From NCBI GenBank assembly GCA_000174895.1, contig ACOK01000115.1, forward strand, positions 62,001 to 126,000: a stretch of DNA of 64,000 bases, in the 5' to 3' direction. This document shows positions 36,329 to 45,969 of this stretch, piece by piece. The stretch's first letter is position 1. Each line of letters starts with the position of its first letter. The notes below the pieces were generated by a model. The model did no database searches and was not told the DNA's origin. It saw nothing but the letters and a program-made list of their open reading frames with translations. The position numbers were made by a program, and so were the translations under genes. The DNA comes from Ruminococcus flavefaciens FD-1. GTDB taxonomy: Bacteria; Bacillota; Clostridia; Oscillospirales; Ruminococcaceae.

Positions 36329-37963
36329 TTAATGTATCACAATGCTTTCGTCGTTTTCAATGATCTCTTTGAGGTCAAGAATACCGTGTTCAAGCTTGAA
36401 ATATCCTATCTCATCGATAGTTTCAAGTCCGAGATTCTTGCCGTCTATGAGGTCCTGTATGGTAAGATTTACTGTTTCACCTCCCGAAAGCGTAAACTCC
36501 GGGTTTTCATTTCTTACTCCAATGATCTCGTCATAGTATCCGCAGCTGACATTTTCACCGTCCACAATAGGCGTAGTCGAAAGATGGGAAAAATCATTGC
36601 TACCAAGTTCCGACAGATCGGATATATTTTTTATCGTAGAGTATGCAGAACCAGATGTGACCTTTTCTGTAATACAATCAAATGCCTTTTTAACTTCGAT
36701 AAAAGAATCAAAATCGTATATAATGCTGTATTTGTCTTCTCCGGGCTTAGGATAGGGGTATCCGCAGACAGCCAGCTCATCGTTATAAAAAGCAGCTATC
36801 ATTTCTAAAATTCTGTCATCAAGATCGGAATAATATCGGGAACGGAGGGAAAGGATCCTTGCAGATGTGTTTTTATCTTCATAGTCAGCAGGATTTTTAG
36901 TGTATACAGCGATAATGTCGTCAGGATTTTTCGGGAATCTTCTTTCGTACTCTTCCTTTGTGAGAAACAGCCTTAAAAACCTGCTCTTTGAGGATACTGT
37001 CATAGTTATCTGACTGTTGCAGTAATCCATAAGATAGTATTCATCCACTAACAGCAGATTCTGGTTATATGCCTCAGCAAAGAAGTGAAGTTCGTTATCG
37101 ATGACTCTTGCAGATGTCAGAAATTTGAAATTTTTAGTATCGTTATAGTATTTATTGAGCTTTTTCATTTCTGCTTCCGCTGTTTTCTGAAGTTCTTCAA
37201 AGCAATCCATAAATTCGCCTGTCAGTTCAAGCTCTGTGAATTTCTGACAATAGGGAAGTCTGGGATCGTGAACGCAGTACATAAAATCGATCCCTGATAA
37301 TGAATCATAATCAACTATATCTGTCCATATGGTGATAGGTGTGCCCTCATCTGAAAACTCCATGAATGTACGTACAGTATTTGAGATTATATCGAATCTG
37401 GTAACAAAGTGCAGTTCCTCGTCGGTATAGTCGATTTCAGGTATCTCTACCTTTTTCCTTTTCAGCTTATACGGAAATTTTATTTTCTTTGCCGCTGCTT
37501 TAGGTCTGCCCTTGTGGTGAATGATATCAAGTTCCTCAAAGCCTCTTTCGATAAGGCCGTCGTTGATCTCCTCCACAGTCCTCGGTTTTTCATCATTTCC
37601 GATAAGCTCCATAAGAGCCTCATCTCGCTTCCAGCCCCTGACCAGTTCGTCCATTCCATAGTAATAAAGTCCGTCATTGGTCTCTGCGGCAGTTGCTCCC
37701 AGTACAGCGCAAATTGCTATTATGCAGTCACGTCTTTCCGTGGGCTTCTCTTTGTTTATGTACTTGCGGAATACCTCATAGCTAACACCTACCATGTCAG
37801 CGATGTCTCTTTTTTTCAGATCATGGCTGTTGGGTGTTGATTTAATTGCAGCTGAATTAAGTCTTTCAAGTTTTTCGTTAAAGAAATCTGAAAAAGAAGT
37901 CTTGGTAACGGGCATACGCTCTGGGATATCTTCTTCAATAGTTATATAGTCAGTAGTATTCAT
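36329..37963 (-). CDS. Large helix-turn-helix DNA-binding protein
   Basis: 544 aa. Residues about 48-105 form an XRE-like helix-turn-helix (LKKRDIADMVGVSYEVFRKY, then RRDCIIAICAVLG). The remaining 440 residues are soluble, acidic and without recognised motifs, with a basic linker RPKAAAKKIKFPYKLKRKK at about 154-172. The divergent promoter region contains a 10-bp perfect palindrome just downstream of its -10, a likely autoregulatory operator. It may control the adjacent recombinase, which is divergently transcribed. Confidence 0.65.
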   Translation of the reverse strand: MNTTDYITIEEDIPERMPVTKTSFSDFFNEKLERLNSAAIKSTPNSHDLKKRDIADMVGVSYEVFRKYINKEKPTERRDCIIAICAVLGATAAETNDGLYYYGMDELVRGWKRDEALMELIGNDEKPRTVEEINDGLIERGFEELDIIHHKGRPKAAAKKIKFPYKLKRKKVEIPEIDYTDEELHFVTRFDIISNTVRTFMEFSDEGTPITIWTDIVDYDSLSGIDFMYCVHDPRLPYCQKFTELELTGEFMDCFEELQKTAEAEMKKLNKYYNDTKNFKFLTSARVIDNELHFFAEAYNQNLLLVDEYYLMDYCNSQITMTVSSKSRFLRLFLTKEEYERRFPKNPDDIIAVYTKNPADYEDKNTSARILSLRSRYYSDLDDRILEMIAAFYNDELAVCGYPYPKPGEDKYSIIYDFDSFIEVKKAFDCITEKVTSGSAYSTIKNISDLSELGSNDFSHLSTTPIVDGENVSCGYYDEIIGVRNENPEFTLSGGETVNLTIQDLIDGKNLGLETIDEIGYFKLEHGILDLKEIIENDESIVIH

Positions 37964-37988
37964 GATATTCTCCTTTGGCCTTATTATC

Positions 37989-38033
37989 GTCTTAAGACAA
38001 TACCATTATAGCATCCCTTATACCTCAGGTCAA
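37989..38033 (-). promoter_or_regulatory. Promoter and palindromic operator of the HTH regulator
   Basis: On the minus strand, TTGACC (38033-38028) and TATAAT (38010-38005) are 17 bases apart. GTCTTAAGAC, a perfect palindrome, is at 37989-37998, directly downstream of the -10, where a repressor would block initiation. Confidence 0.65.
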
Positions 38034-38140
38034 TGCGACCGGGATATTTTTACCCCGTTTTTTCGGGGGATAATTGCCCCACTTTTCGGGGAAGTAAGAC
38101 CTGTACACGGCTACCGAGAACCTGCTCCTTGCGAATTTAG

Positions 38141-38159
38141 GGTGTGCCTGAGGCACACC
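38141..38159 (+). terminator. Short terminator-like hairpin in the divergent region
   Basis: GGTGTGCC / GGCACACC with a 3-base loop and TATTTTTG after it, 11 bases before the -35 of the recombinase promoter. Two further C-rich/G-rich hairpins lie at about 38050-38095. Confidence 0.5.
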
Positions 38160-38170
38160 TATTTTTGTGC

Positions 38171-38199
38171 TTGACATCTCATACCGAATATGATACAAT
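38171..38199 (+). promoter_or_regulatory. Sigma-A promoter of the large serine recombinase
   Basis: TTGACA (38171-38176), 17-base spacer, TACAAT (38194-38199). Confidence 0.75.
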
Positions 38200-38253
38200 G
38201 ATATCACGATAATAATTATGATACTGGATAACATTGACAGAAAGGAGATAGCT

Positions 38254-40437
38254 ATGGACGATAAGCTGAAAATAGCAGGCTATTGTCGAATATCTGTAGA
38301 CGAGGAGCTGGACAAGGACAACACCTCCATCGAGAACCAGAAAGCGCTCATCACCGACTACGTGACGAGGACTTTTCCCAACGCTCAGCTTGATATATAT
38401 GCTGACCGTGACCGTTCGGGATATACCTTTGAGCAGCGTGAGAGCTATCAGGAACTGCGGAAAAAGCTGTTCCGCCATGAGTACGACATCCTTATCATCA
38501 AGGACTTCTCACGTTTCTCACGACGCACCAGCCGTGGACTTGTTGAACTGGAAGACCTGCGTGATGCAGGTCTGCGTATAATTTCTATCGGCGACGGCAT
38601 AGACTTTCCGACCTCTGACGAGTGGATGGCTATACAGTTCCGCTTTCTTGTTAACGAGATGCCTGTCACCGACACATCGAAGAAGGTCAAGGCGGTCATC
38701 AACAACCGCCAGAAAGAGGGAAAGTGGATATGCGCTGTGCCATACGGCTATGTCATGACCAATACCAAGACCATGAAATTCAGAGTGGACGAGCCGTCTG
38801 CTGAGATAGTCCGCAAGATCTTTCAGCTTTATTCCGACGGATGGGGCTACAAGAAGATCGCCAATTACCTGACCGATCAGCATATCCCCACACCGAGAAA
38901 GACTGAGGAGATGCGTAAGGAAGCGGAAGGGGAGGAGTATGTTGCCCGTTCAAAGGATACGTGGAGCATCGTAACTATCAGCACCATCCTGAGCAACGAT
39001 TTCTACATCGGCACTCTCCGTCAGCGCAAGTACCGCCGTAAGAAGATAAACGGCGGCGAAATGAAACTGCATGAGACAGACCATATAGTTATGGAGAACA
39101 ACCATGAAGCTATCGTGGATTACAGGCTGTTTGCGGCAGTTCAGGAGCAGATGAAAGAGCGCTCCAACAAGAACTACCACGGTGTCAAGAAGTTCGAGAA
39201 TATCTACACGGGACGGCTTTTCTGCGGCGACTGCGGAAGTCCCATGTTTGCCATGAGCAGAGGAGATATCCCACAGGCTTACAGATGCGGAACTTATCAC
39301 AGGCGAGGCACAAAGGGCTGTACTTCTCATCATATCCGTGTTGAAAAACTTGACGAGATGCTGAAATCCTTTATTCTTAAAGTAAAGAACAATTCCGAGG
39401 ATATGCTTGAAAGTCTGCAAAAGTCCATCGACAATGAGAAAAAGGAGACCTCGTCAAGCAAGGACGTTGTGGAAGTTCTCATGCAGAGGATGGAGGATGC
39501 AAAGACGGAAATGAAATTCCTCAGCCGTCAGCACGTAAAGGACCTTGCAAGGCATCCTGAGCAGGAGGATATGCTTGAGGAAGTGTATCAGGAGCAGGTG
39601 GCTGACATGATGAAGCAGATAGAGGGATTCCGCAATCAGATACAGCTTGCTACTGAAAAGCATAATGCCATAGTCTCTGTCAACCGCACAGCAAGAACTG
39701 TAATGGAAGTGTTCGATGCGATTCTGAATAAGGATAAGCTGTCAAAGGCGGACGTGGACTTCATTATCGAGCGCATAGATGTATACACCGACCATATCGA
39801 TTTCAGACTGCGCTCTGACATAGATGCACTTCTGAAAACAGGCATTCCTGCTGAGCTTCAGAACGAAATGGCAGGAGCAAACGCAAATTTTAATTCAGGC
39901 ACTAAGAAAACTGACTGCCTCACTACATTCGCCCATATTCCGTGGAAAAAGGGCGAAATTCTTAGTGTCAATGTTATCAGTGAGGGTGACCCGTTAGAAA
40001 TATACACAAACAGCGAGGGAGAAGTGATCTTCAAGAAGTATTCTGCAATAAGCGAAATGAGCGAAAATGCCTATTACGTGGCGGATATCATGTATAAGAT
40101 CGCAGGATGCCCGGTGCTTGTGTTTGATAAAGATCATGTTGTGGCATCGGCAGGTGTACCTAAAAAGGAGTTCGCCGAAAGACGTGTCACAGGACAGCTT
40201 GAAGAACTGATGGAAAGCAGGGGACAGTATTTCTGTCCTGACGGTAAGACTAACAGCTTCTATCCTGCCGAGGGAGTTGACAGAACAGCTATTGCGGCTG
40301 TTCCGATAATCACAGCAGGAGATATATCGGGAGCAGTAGCGTTCCTTTCAAGTGAAAAGAATACAGAAGTAACTGATCTGCAAAAAAGCCTTATAAATGC
40401 GGCAGCACAGTTCCTTTCACGGCAGATCGAAGGTTGA
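38254..40437 (+). CDS. Large serine recombinase with SpoVT-like C-terminal domain
   Basis: 727 aa from ATG 38254 (AAAGGAG 7 bases upstream). Resolvase domain (about residues 1-150): AGYCRISVDEE with the nucleophile Ser, IIKDFSRFSRR. Recombinase domain (about 160-290): VPYGYVMTN, NDFYIGTLRQRKYRR. Zinc ribbon: RLFCGDCGSPMF. Coiled coil about 380-480. From about residue 585 it becomes SpoVT-like: EGDPLEIYTNSEGEVIFKKY is the end of the AbrB-type swapped hairpin, then a GAF domain ending INAAAQFLSRQIEG. The first half of the AbrB domain is lacking. Either a stable fusion or an insertion into a spoVT-like gene. It would integrate or excise DNA. Confidence 0.8.
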   Translation: MDDKLKIAGYCRISVDEELDKDNTSIENQKALITDYVTRTFPNAQLDIYADRDRSGYTFEQRESYQELRKKLFRHEYDILIIKDFSRFSRRTSRGLVELEDLRDAGLRIISIGDGIDFPTSDEWMAIQFRFLVNEMPVTDTSKKVKAVINNRQKEGKWICAVPYGYVMTNTKTMKFRVDEPSAEIVRKIFQLYSDGWGYKKIANYLTDQHIPTPRKTEEMRKEAEGEEYVARSKDTWSIVTISTILSNDFYIGTLRQRKYRRKKINGGEMKLHETDHIVMENNHEAIVDYRLFAAVQEQMKERSNKNYHGVKKFENIYTGRLFCGDCGSPMFAMSRGDIPQAYRCGTYHRRGTKGCTSHHIRVEKLDEMLKSFILKVKNNSEDMLESLQKSIDNEKKETSSSKDVVEVLMQRMEDAKTEMKFLSRQHVKDLARHPEQEDMLEEVYQEQVADMMKQIEGFRNQIQLATEKHNAIVSVNRTARTVMEVFDAILNKDKLSKADVDFIIERIDVYTDHIDFRLRSDIDALLKTGIPAELQNEMAGANANFNSGTKKTDCLTTFAHIPWKKGEILSVNVISEGDPLEIYTNSEGEVIFKKYSAISEMSENAYYVADIMYKIAGCPVLVFDKDHVVASAGVPKKEFAERRVTGQLEELMESRGQYFCPDGKTNSFYPAEGVDRTAIAAVPIITAGDISGAVAFLSSEKNTEVTDLQKSLINAAAQFLSRQIEG

Positions 40438-40466
40438 CGATAATTCCACGAATAAACCGTAATGCA

Positions 40467-40505
40467 GCCATAGTGTTTCTGATGTACGGTCAGAAACACT
40501 ATGGC
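40467..40505 (+). terminator. Perfect 16-bp terminator hairpin after the recombinase
   Basis: GCCATAGTGTTTCTGA pairs exactly with 40490-40505, 7-base loop, then ATTTGTGTT. Confidence 0.8.
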
Positions 40506-40576
40506 ATTTGTGTTGACAGAACTTCAATGCAGTGCTATAATTGTACTAACATTAATTGGAATGGGAGGGGAGAAAA

Positions 40577-41005
40577 ATGAGAGTGTCCATGACATTTGAT
40601 CAGATGTTTGATTATTTATCTGATTTTTTTGAAACTGTCGAATGGAGTAAGAGTACACTTACAGAAGTGGGAAATACTCTGATCCGAAGAATCGCTTTTG
40701 ACAGTGATCCTGACAATAAAAAACTGACAGATCATTTATATGATCAGCGTAAAACAGTTGCGGCTATGATCAACGCATTGTATACTCTTGTTCAATTCCA
40801 TACTGATATTGAGAAGTGCCTTGATTATACATCAATAATTCCGTATATAAAAACATACAACGAGGAATGCACCGATGCGATACTCTATCTCCTTGCGTGT
40901 ACAGGAAATATGGAGTATATGGAAATAATAGAAAAGGAAGCCTCTCGCTTTCCGGATATTCCGATTGAAGAATACAGAAAAGAACTGAAATTCAGATGTG
41001 AGTAA
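40577..41005 (+). CDS. Hypothetical helical protein
   Basis: 142 aa from ATG 40577, with GGGAGGGGAG upstream. Predicted all-helical, acidic; YEQ-type motifs absent. I recognise no family. It lies 52 bases before the DinB-like gene on the same strand and is probably co-transcribed. Confidence 0.55.
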   Translation: MRVSMTFDQMFDYLSDFFETVEWSKSTLTEVGNTLIRRIAFDSDPDNKKLTDHLYDQRKTVAAMINALYTLVQFHTDIEKCLDYTSIIPYIKTYNEECTDAILYLLACTGNMEYMEIIEKEASRFPDIPIEEYRKELKFRCE

Positions 41006-41057
41006 TGCTGATTTATCTAAGAAAAAGATATGGCAGTAAAAAATAAAGGTGAATGAT

Positions 41058-41714
41058 ATGAACAGGGAATGGTCAGAACTCAATAAAACGTTTCAGCAGC
41101 AGATAAAAAAAGAAGCAACATTCAGACAGGGGATAGAAACACTTCTGGATCTGCGTGAACAGCTTATAGATGTTGTGCTGTCTTTCAGAAAAGAATTGAA
41201 CAGGGAAGAATTCAATGCCATGCCTTTTATAAATGCGGACGGGTATCACAGCAAGACAGTAGCATATTCCATATGGCATATCTTCCGGATCGAAGATATA
41301 GTTGCTCATACTCTCATTAATGATGATGAGCAGATCCTTTTTGCGTCTGATTACATGGAGCGAATAAAAGCTCCGCTGATAACAACAGGAAATGAACTTG
41401 TTGGCAAGGAAATAGCAGAATTTTCCGCACAGCTTGTGCTGGATGAACTGTATAACTATGCCATTGAAGTCATGACGAGCACAAAAGCCATGCTGGAGAA
41501 TTTGGCTTTTGGTGAGCTGAAAAACAAAATATCCGTTCAGCGAAAAGATAAACTTATGTCTTTGAATGTGGTAAGCAGCGATGAAAAAGCAGCGTGGCTG
41601 GTGGATTATTGGTGCGGTAAGGACGTAGGCAGACTTCTTCGTATGCCATTTTCAAGACATTGGATCATGCATATAGAAGCGAGTCTGCGTATCATAGCAA
41701 AGCTAAGGAAATGA
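41058..41714 (+). CDS. DinB-like four-helix protein
   Basis: 218 aa from ATG 41058 (AAAGGTG upstream). SIWHIFRIEDIVAHTLI (about residues 75-91) and HWIMHIEASLRI (about 203-214) supply three to four histidines at the positions expected for the metal site of the DinB/YfiT superfamily. Such proteins are metal-dependent thiol transferases or of unknown role. Paired with the preceding helical protein. Confidence 0.55.
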   Translation: MNREWSELNKTFQQQIKKEATFRQGIETLLDLREQLIDVVLSFRKELNREEFNAMPFINADGYHSKTVAYSIWHIFRIEDIVAHTLINDDEQILFASDYMERIKAPLITTGNELVGKEIAEFSAQLVLDELYNYAIEVMTSTKAMLENLAFGELKNKISVQRKDKLMSLNVVSSDEKAAWLVDYWCGKDVGRLLRMPFSRHWIMHIEASLRIIAKLRK

Positions 41715-41879
41715 AAGTGACGGTTGATGCAGCGCATACTGTGAGTGCTTAGCTTTGTCAATGTGCCGCAAACAACGCTATATAGCGGTTCTTTATAGGC
41801 TTCGATTGTCCAATATGTGTATTTTATAATGGGAAAGAAAAGATTCTATTGTTAAAATAAAAAAATATCTCGAAAACTA

Positions 41880-41908
41880 TTGACAATCAGAAATATACAT
41901 GATATAAT
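41880..41908 (+). promoter_or_regulatory. Consensus promoter of tRNA-fMet
   Basis: Perfect TTGACA (41880-41885) and TATAAT (41903-41908) with a 17-base spacer, about 36 bases before the tRNA. Confidence 0.9.
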
Positions 41909-41944
41909 AATTAAGTCGTATGACAGAGATGACAAATGAAAGAT

Positions 41945-42021
<77 letters not shown>

Positions 42022-42025
42022 GAAA

Positions 42026-42055
42026 AATCCCCGAAACTAAGCTGTTTCGGGGATT
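42026..42055 (+). terminator. Terminator of tRNA-fMet
   Basis: AATCCCCGAAA / TTTCGGGGATT, 8-base loop, then ACTTATTTTT. Confidence 0.85.
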
Positions 42056-42345
42056 ACTTATTTTTAGCGTATTTTTGATTTGACCCCTTTTGACCCCTTA
42101 ACTTAAAAATGATGTGTCGGGAGCAGGTTTAGCAGCCTGCTCCTTTTGCATTTTTTGAATAGTGTGACTTAAAAAAGCATTACATAATATATAATAGTGA
42201 TTTATTATGTAATATTGGGATATGTAAATATTCTTTCCCTATTCTATCGCCTAATATCAGGTGGTGTTTTTTATATTATAGAATTATTTGTTAACTGAGG
42301 CTAACGAGATTTTCAAAACAACGTATATTAGCCAATTACATAAGT
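42056..42345. other. Gene-free stretch after tRNA-fMet, with a second hairpin
   Basis: Contains GGAGCAGG / CCTGCTCC (42120-42143) followed by TTTTGC, terminator-like, and a short direct repeat TTTGACCCC / TTTTGACCCC at about 42078-42098. AT-rich onward to the DUF4238 gene. No gene. Confidence 0.5.
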
Positions 42346-43377
42346 CTATCCTACACTGATTCGATTGTCTGAATCTCGGATTAGTGGATATTTTTTACAT
42401 AAATCTTTGGCTAAATCGAAACTATCCTTTTTTGAAAAAACGCACCTAAAACAATGGGCTACTTGATTCTGATTGTAATAATCAACTTGCTCTTTGTGAT
42501 TTAAAATTTCAAAGGTACGATCTTGATGGATATGCGAATACCATTTTGGGTCATAAAGAGCAATAAGCAGCTTGGGAGAGATGGGAAAAACAATCTCTAT
42601 TCCCTCTGAATTTAAACCACTATAAGTCATAAATTTATCTTTTTTATGAGGTATTGATATTATAGGAGTGTCCGAAGTATAAAATGGATTGTCAGTCTTG
42701 TTTATATACATTACCCAAATATGCTTTAAAAGAGTGTCTGCTATGTGTAAAGTTGATTCTTCATCTAATAGCATGCTTAAGTGTTGTAATTTGATATAGT
42801 CTTTGTTTGCTTGAATATCAAAGTATTCTTTTGGAAGAGCATCTTCGTTATCCATTTGCTGCTTATATAAAAGCGTTTGCATAGTTTTTTCAACAGTTTG
42901 ATTGACGGTATCTCTAAATGTTTTTGTTCTGATAATTTGAATAGCCATAAAAAATGCTAAATTGGCTTTTTCAACTTCTGAAAATGGAGCACAGTTGTCG
43001 ATAACCCATTGATTGCCATCGTAACTTTTCGTAATTATCTTTTTTAGCAGCGGACTATACTCACTTTCAATTCTTCCTAAAAAGTCTTTTTCTATATGTT
43101 TTGGGTTGAGTATTGTTGCTACTATAGTATCCCAATCATCAATTCCCGTAATCTCTTTTAAATCATTTTTTAGTCTTTCTTTTTTATCTGGAGATACGCC
43201 TGATATAATTTTCTCATAATCAACATCATAAAAATAGTTTTCATGGGCTATCTCTTCTTTTTTTTGACATCTTGTGTCCATTGTTTTTTTATCAAAAACA
43301 TGAATGCGTTTATTATCATTTTCAAAGTTTTCTAGATAGCAACGTGGTACAAAATGTTCTTTTTTGGTATCAGCCAT
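42346..43377 (-). CDS. DUF4238 family protein
   Basis: 343 aa. The start KKEHFVPRCYLENF and then IHVFDKKTMDT (about residues 6-34) are the hallmark of DUF4238, followed by IAHENYFYDVD. Central FFMAIQIIRTKTFRD and later FYTSDTPIISIP also fit. Function unknown; family members are often found in variable islands and have been noticed near defence genes. It is alone, GC-poor, and lies between tRNA-fMet and a recombinase fragment. Confidence 0.8.
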   Translation of the reverse strand: MADTKKEHFVPRCYLENFENDNKRIHVFDKKTMDTRCQKKEEIAHENYFYDVDYEKIISGVSPDKKERLKNDLKEITGIDDWDTIVATILNPKHIEKDFLGRIESEYSPLLKKIITKSYDGNQWVIDNCAPFSEVEKANLAFFMAIQIIRTKTFRDTVNQTVEKTMQTLLYKQQMDNEDALPKEYFDIQANKDYIKLQHLSMLLDEESTLHIADTLLKHIWVMYINKTDNPFYTSDTPIISIPHKKDKFMTYSGLNSEGIEIVFPISPKLLIALYDPKWYSHIHQDRTFEILNHKEQVDYYNQNQVAHCFRCVFSKKDSFDLAKDLCKKYPLIRDSDNRISVG

Positions 43378-43780
43378 AAAAGCACCGCCTTTTATAAAAG
43401 ATTATTGATGATTTTGTATAACCGAGAATCCGTGATGTTGTCATAGTTTTCAACATCCGTAGAAAATTGCAAATGCTTAGTTTTTTCTGTTAATAATATG
43501 GTATCATAAAATGATTATTACGTCAAGCAAAGTTGCAATTACAACTGAATATAAGAAGAGGAAACCTAACGGCTGCCATTAATCTTTATATGCTTTTAGT
43601 GCTAATAAATATTGTAAATGCTTTTTAGGTGTGTTATAATTTGAATATCAAGATGACAGTGGAATTGTCAAGAAATGTGCAGTCAGAGAATACCCAAAAT
43701 CTTGGATAGGCATGAGTCATGTGGCGTGCTGAGACGACTCGATTGTAGTTCTTAGTGCCACAGGTGGGAGACCGCCTTCA
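43378..43780. other. Gene-free gap upstream of the recombinase fragment
   Basis: 403 bases. The last part (about 43700-43780) has coding-like but stop-interrupted sequence leading into the recombinase fragment, probably the decayed upstream portion of that gene. Confidence 0.45.
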
Positions 43781-44503
43781 TTGAAGCTGTTGATGACACG
43801 CAGATCTTCGCTGAGAAAAAAGAGTGATAAGTGTGTCACTGCACAAGGAAAATACTCGGGCAAATATGCTCTGACAGAGATAATGGTATGCGGCGAATGT
43901 GGCTCAGCATATAGGAGACAGACATGGAATATCCTCGGCAGAAAATGCCTGGTATGGCGATGTGTAAGCAGATTTGATAACGGTACCAGATATTGCAAAC
44001 AATCACCATCACTTCACGAAAATAAGCTCCATAAAGCAATACTGTCAGCAATTAATGAGTACTATGACTGCAAGGATAGTATAAAAGAGCTGCTGAAAAG
44101 CAATGTGGAACAAGCAATGGCAGGTGTAAGTCTAAAAGAAACAAAGGAGATTCAGAAAAGGGTTCGAGAGATCGATGATGCCCGAAATGATTACATCACC
44201 CTAATAGCAGCCGGTACTATGGATGAAGAAGCACTGGACGAACAGTTCCAAAAGTTCTATACTGAGGAACAGGAACTTAATTCAAGACTGAAGGCTCTGG
44301 AAGAAAACAATAGTATCGACAATAATAAGAGGTCTCGGATAACTCAGGCGCTCCAGAATATAGACAGTAGCTCCTGTGAGTTGACAGAATACAATGATAT
44401 GCTGGTCAGAAAGCTGATAGAGTGCATAAAGGTCAACAGTAAAACCGAAATAACGATAATCTTCAAAGGTGGAATGGAAGTTATAGTCCCTGTTGAGAAG
44501 TGA
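43781..44503 (+). pseudogene. 3' fragment of a large serine recombinase
   Basis: 240 codons carry only the C-terminal part: GKYSGKYALTEIMVCGECGS with the first half of the zinc ribbon, WRCVSRFDNGTRYCKQS with the rest, then a long coiled coil (TKEIQKRVREIDDARNDYIT) and a terminal strand region. The resolvase catalytic domain and most of the recombinase domain are gone. There is no ribosome site before the first ATG. Remnant of an integrated element near tRNA-fMet. Confidence 0.85.
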
Positions 44504-44514
44504 ATGATGATAAT

Positions 44515-44546
44515 AGTAATGCCGAGGTAAACACCTCGGCATTACT
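44515..44546. terminator. Perfect 14-bp bidirectional terminator
   Basis: AGTAATGCCGAGGT / ACCTCGGCATTACT, loop AAAC, then CATTTAT. Serves the convergent gene at 44562. Confidence 0.85.
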
Positions 44547-44561
44547 CATTTATACATATTA

Positions 44562-45638
44562 TTATATAACCTTATGGAATTTAAACATCTGAGATCTTGT
44601 TGAATTATTTAAAAAAATCCACAAAGGAAGGTTATCTACTGCTGCTCCATTAGGAACGTCCACTGCCGAAAAATGGCTTATGATTCTATTTGTCGAAACA
44701 GGAACAATCAAAAAGGCATCCACATCATCCACCTTTACCAAACGCCATCTACACCTGTTGTTCAAATCCTCGTCTACGACAATTCTGCTATTGGAAGTAA
44801 TACCAAGAAATTGAAGATACTTGTTTCCTTGCATAATATGATAGGTGTTTCCACGAACCTTTTTAACACTAAAAACAGCTTCTCTGTCGTTCATGTTGCA
44901 ATCATTTATAGTAACTAAGACGTTTCTCGGGATACAAGACTTGTCAACTGTATGGTTAACAGAGTCTGTGTAATTTCTGATAGCAAGATGAGTGTCTGAA
45001 TTTATGTATGGTTTTATTATGTATTCCGCATCATCCTCAAACTTTGTAGTGGGGTTAGCTTCGTAATTAAGTTTATTAAATTTATCATTCAAGTAAAAAA
45101 CATCTGAATTAAGAAAAGAGAAAAGAATAAGCATAGCCATAGCATACTCATATTTCTTTTCTTGAATATACCTTTTCAGACATTCAGAAAAAGTAAGTAT
45201 TGACTGCTTTAAAAAAGCATTAGTTTTTTCGTCATTAGCCCAATCAATGAACTTTGCATATATGCAGTTTCCTTGTTTCTCGTAAACAACAAGATAGTAA
45301 TTGTCAGGAACGAATTTTTTGTATTCATCATCTGTATTGAACCTCTGTCTGCATTTTAGAACAAGTTCTCCAAAAAAAGATCTGTTTGAATCATAGGAAT
45401 AAAGGAGATACTTGGCGAAATTGGGATTAGCAAAAGAAGACTGTCCGCCCCTGACATTTCCATTATAGAACTCAGACATATGACTTGGAGATGTATGTTC
45501 AGCCTCTCTCCGGAGTGCTGTTATATACTGCTTGTCGAATAGCAGTTCTCTCATCAAGTCAGGAAGAAGATCAAAATTATAGTTTTTCCATATTGATGAA
45601 CATAAGTGTGAAAAACCGAAAATAGCCCTTTTATCCAT
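44562..45638 (-). CDS. Protein with C-terminal ricin-like beta-trefoil domain
   Basis: 358 aa from ATG 45638 (AAGGAGG 5-6 bases upstream). The N-terminal 210 residues are helical and unrecognised (FSHLCSSIWKNYNFDLLPDL). From about 225 the sequence shows trefoil-like repeats: a block beginning YIIKPYINSDTHLAIRN, one with YHIMQGNKYLQFLG and CRWRLVKVDD, and one ending RSQMFKFHKVI. Such domains bind sugars. No signal peptide, so it is cytoplasmic unless exported by other means. Function unknown. Confidence 0.55.
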   Translation of the reverse strand: MDKRAIFGFSHLCSSIWKNYNFDLLPDLMRELLFDKQYITALRREAEHTSPSHMSEFYNGNVRGGQSSFANPNFAKYLLYSYDSNRSFFGELVLKCRQRFNTDDEYKKFVPDNYYLVVYEKQGNCIYAKFIDWANDEKTNAFLKQSILTFSECLKRYIQEKKYEYAMAMLILFSFLNSDVFYLNDKFNKLNYEANPTTKFEDDAEYIIKPYINSDTHLAIRNYTDSVNHTVDKSCIPRNVLVTINDCNMNDREAVFSVKKVRGNTYHIMQGNKYLQFLGITSNSRIVVDEDLNNRCRWRLVKVDDVDAFLIVPVSTNRIISHFSAVDVPNGAAVDNLPLWIFLNNSTRSQMFKFHKVI

Positions 45639-45891
45639 AATAGCCTCCTTGAAATATTTTATAATATTATTATAAAGGATACATAAGGCCATGTCAACAT
45701 ATATAAACACTCCGATTCCAATTTGGGAGTTGTCATATCCTAATTGGGAAGTAATAGCTACTTTTTATTGACTTACATTATAATTGATAATATAATTGAT
45801 TACAAGAAAGGTTGTTGAATTAAAACAATTCAGTTTTCAACTTGCAAAATGTTAATATTATGTAAATTTTAGACACAATCTCTTTTGGATA
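45639..45891. other. Divergent AT-rich promoter region
   Basis: No gene; separates the beta-trefoil gene (minus) and the M23 peptidase gene (plus). Confidence 0.5.
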
Positions 45892-45921
45892 TTGACAAGT
45901 ATTGTGCAAAGGTGATAGAAT
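45892..45921 (+). promoter_or_regulatory. Promoter of the M23 peptidase gene
   Basis: TTGACA (45892-45897) and TAGAAT (45916-45921), 18-base spacer. Confidence 0.65.
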
Positions 45922-45969
45922 TGTGATAAGCAGCAAACCTTCAAAACTATTACAATAGGTGGTGTTTTT

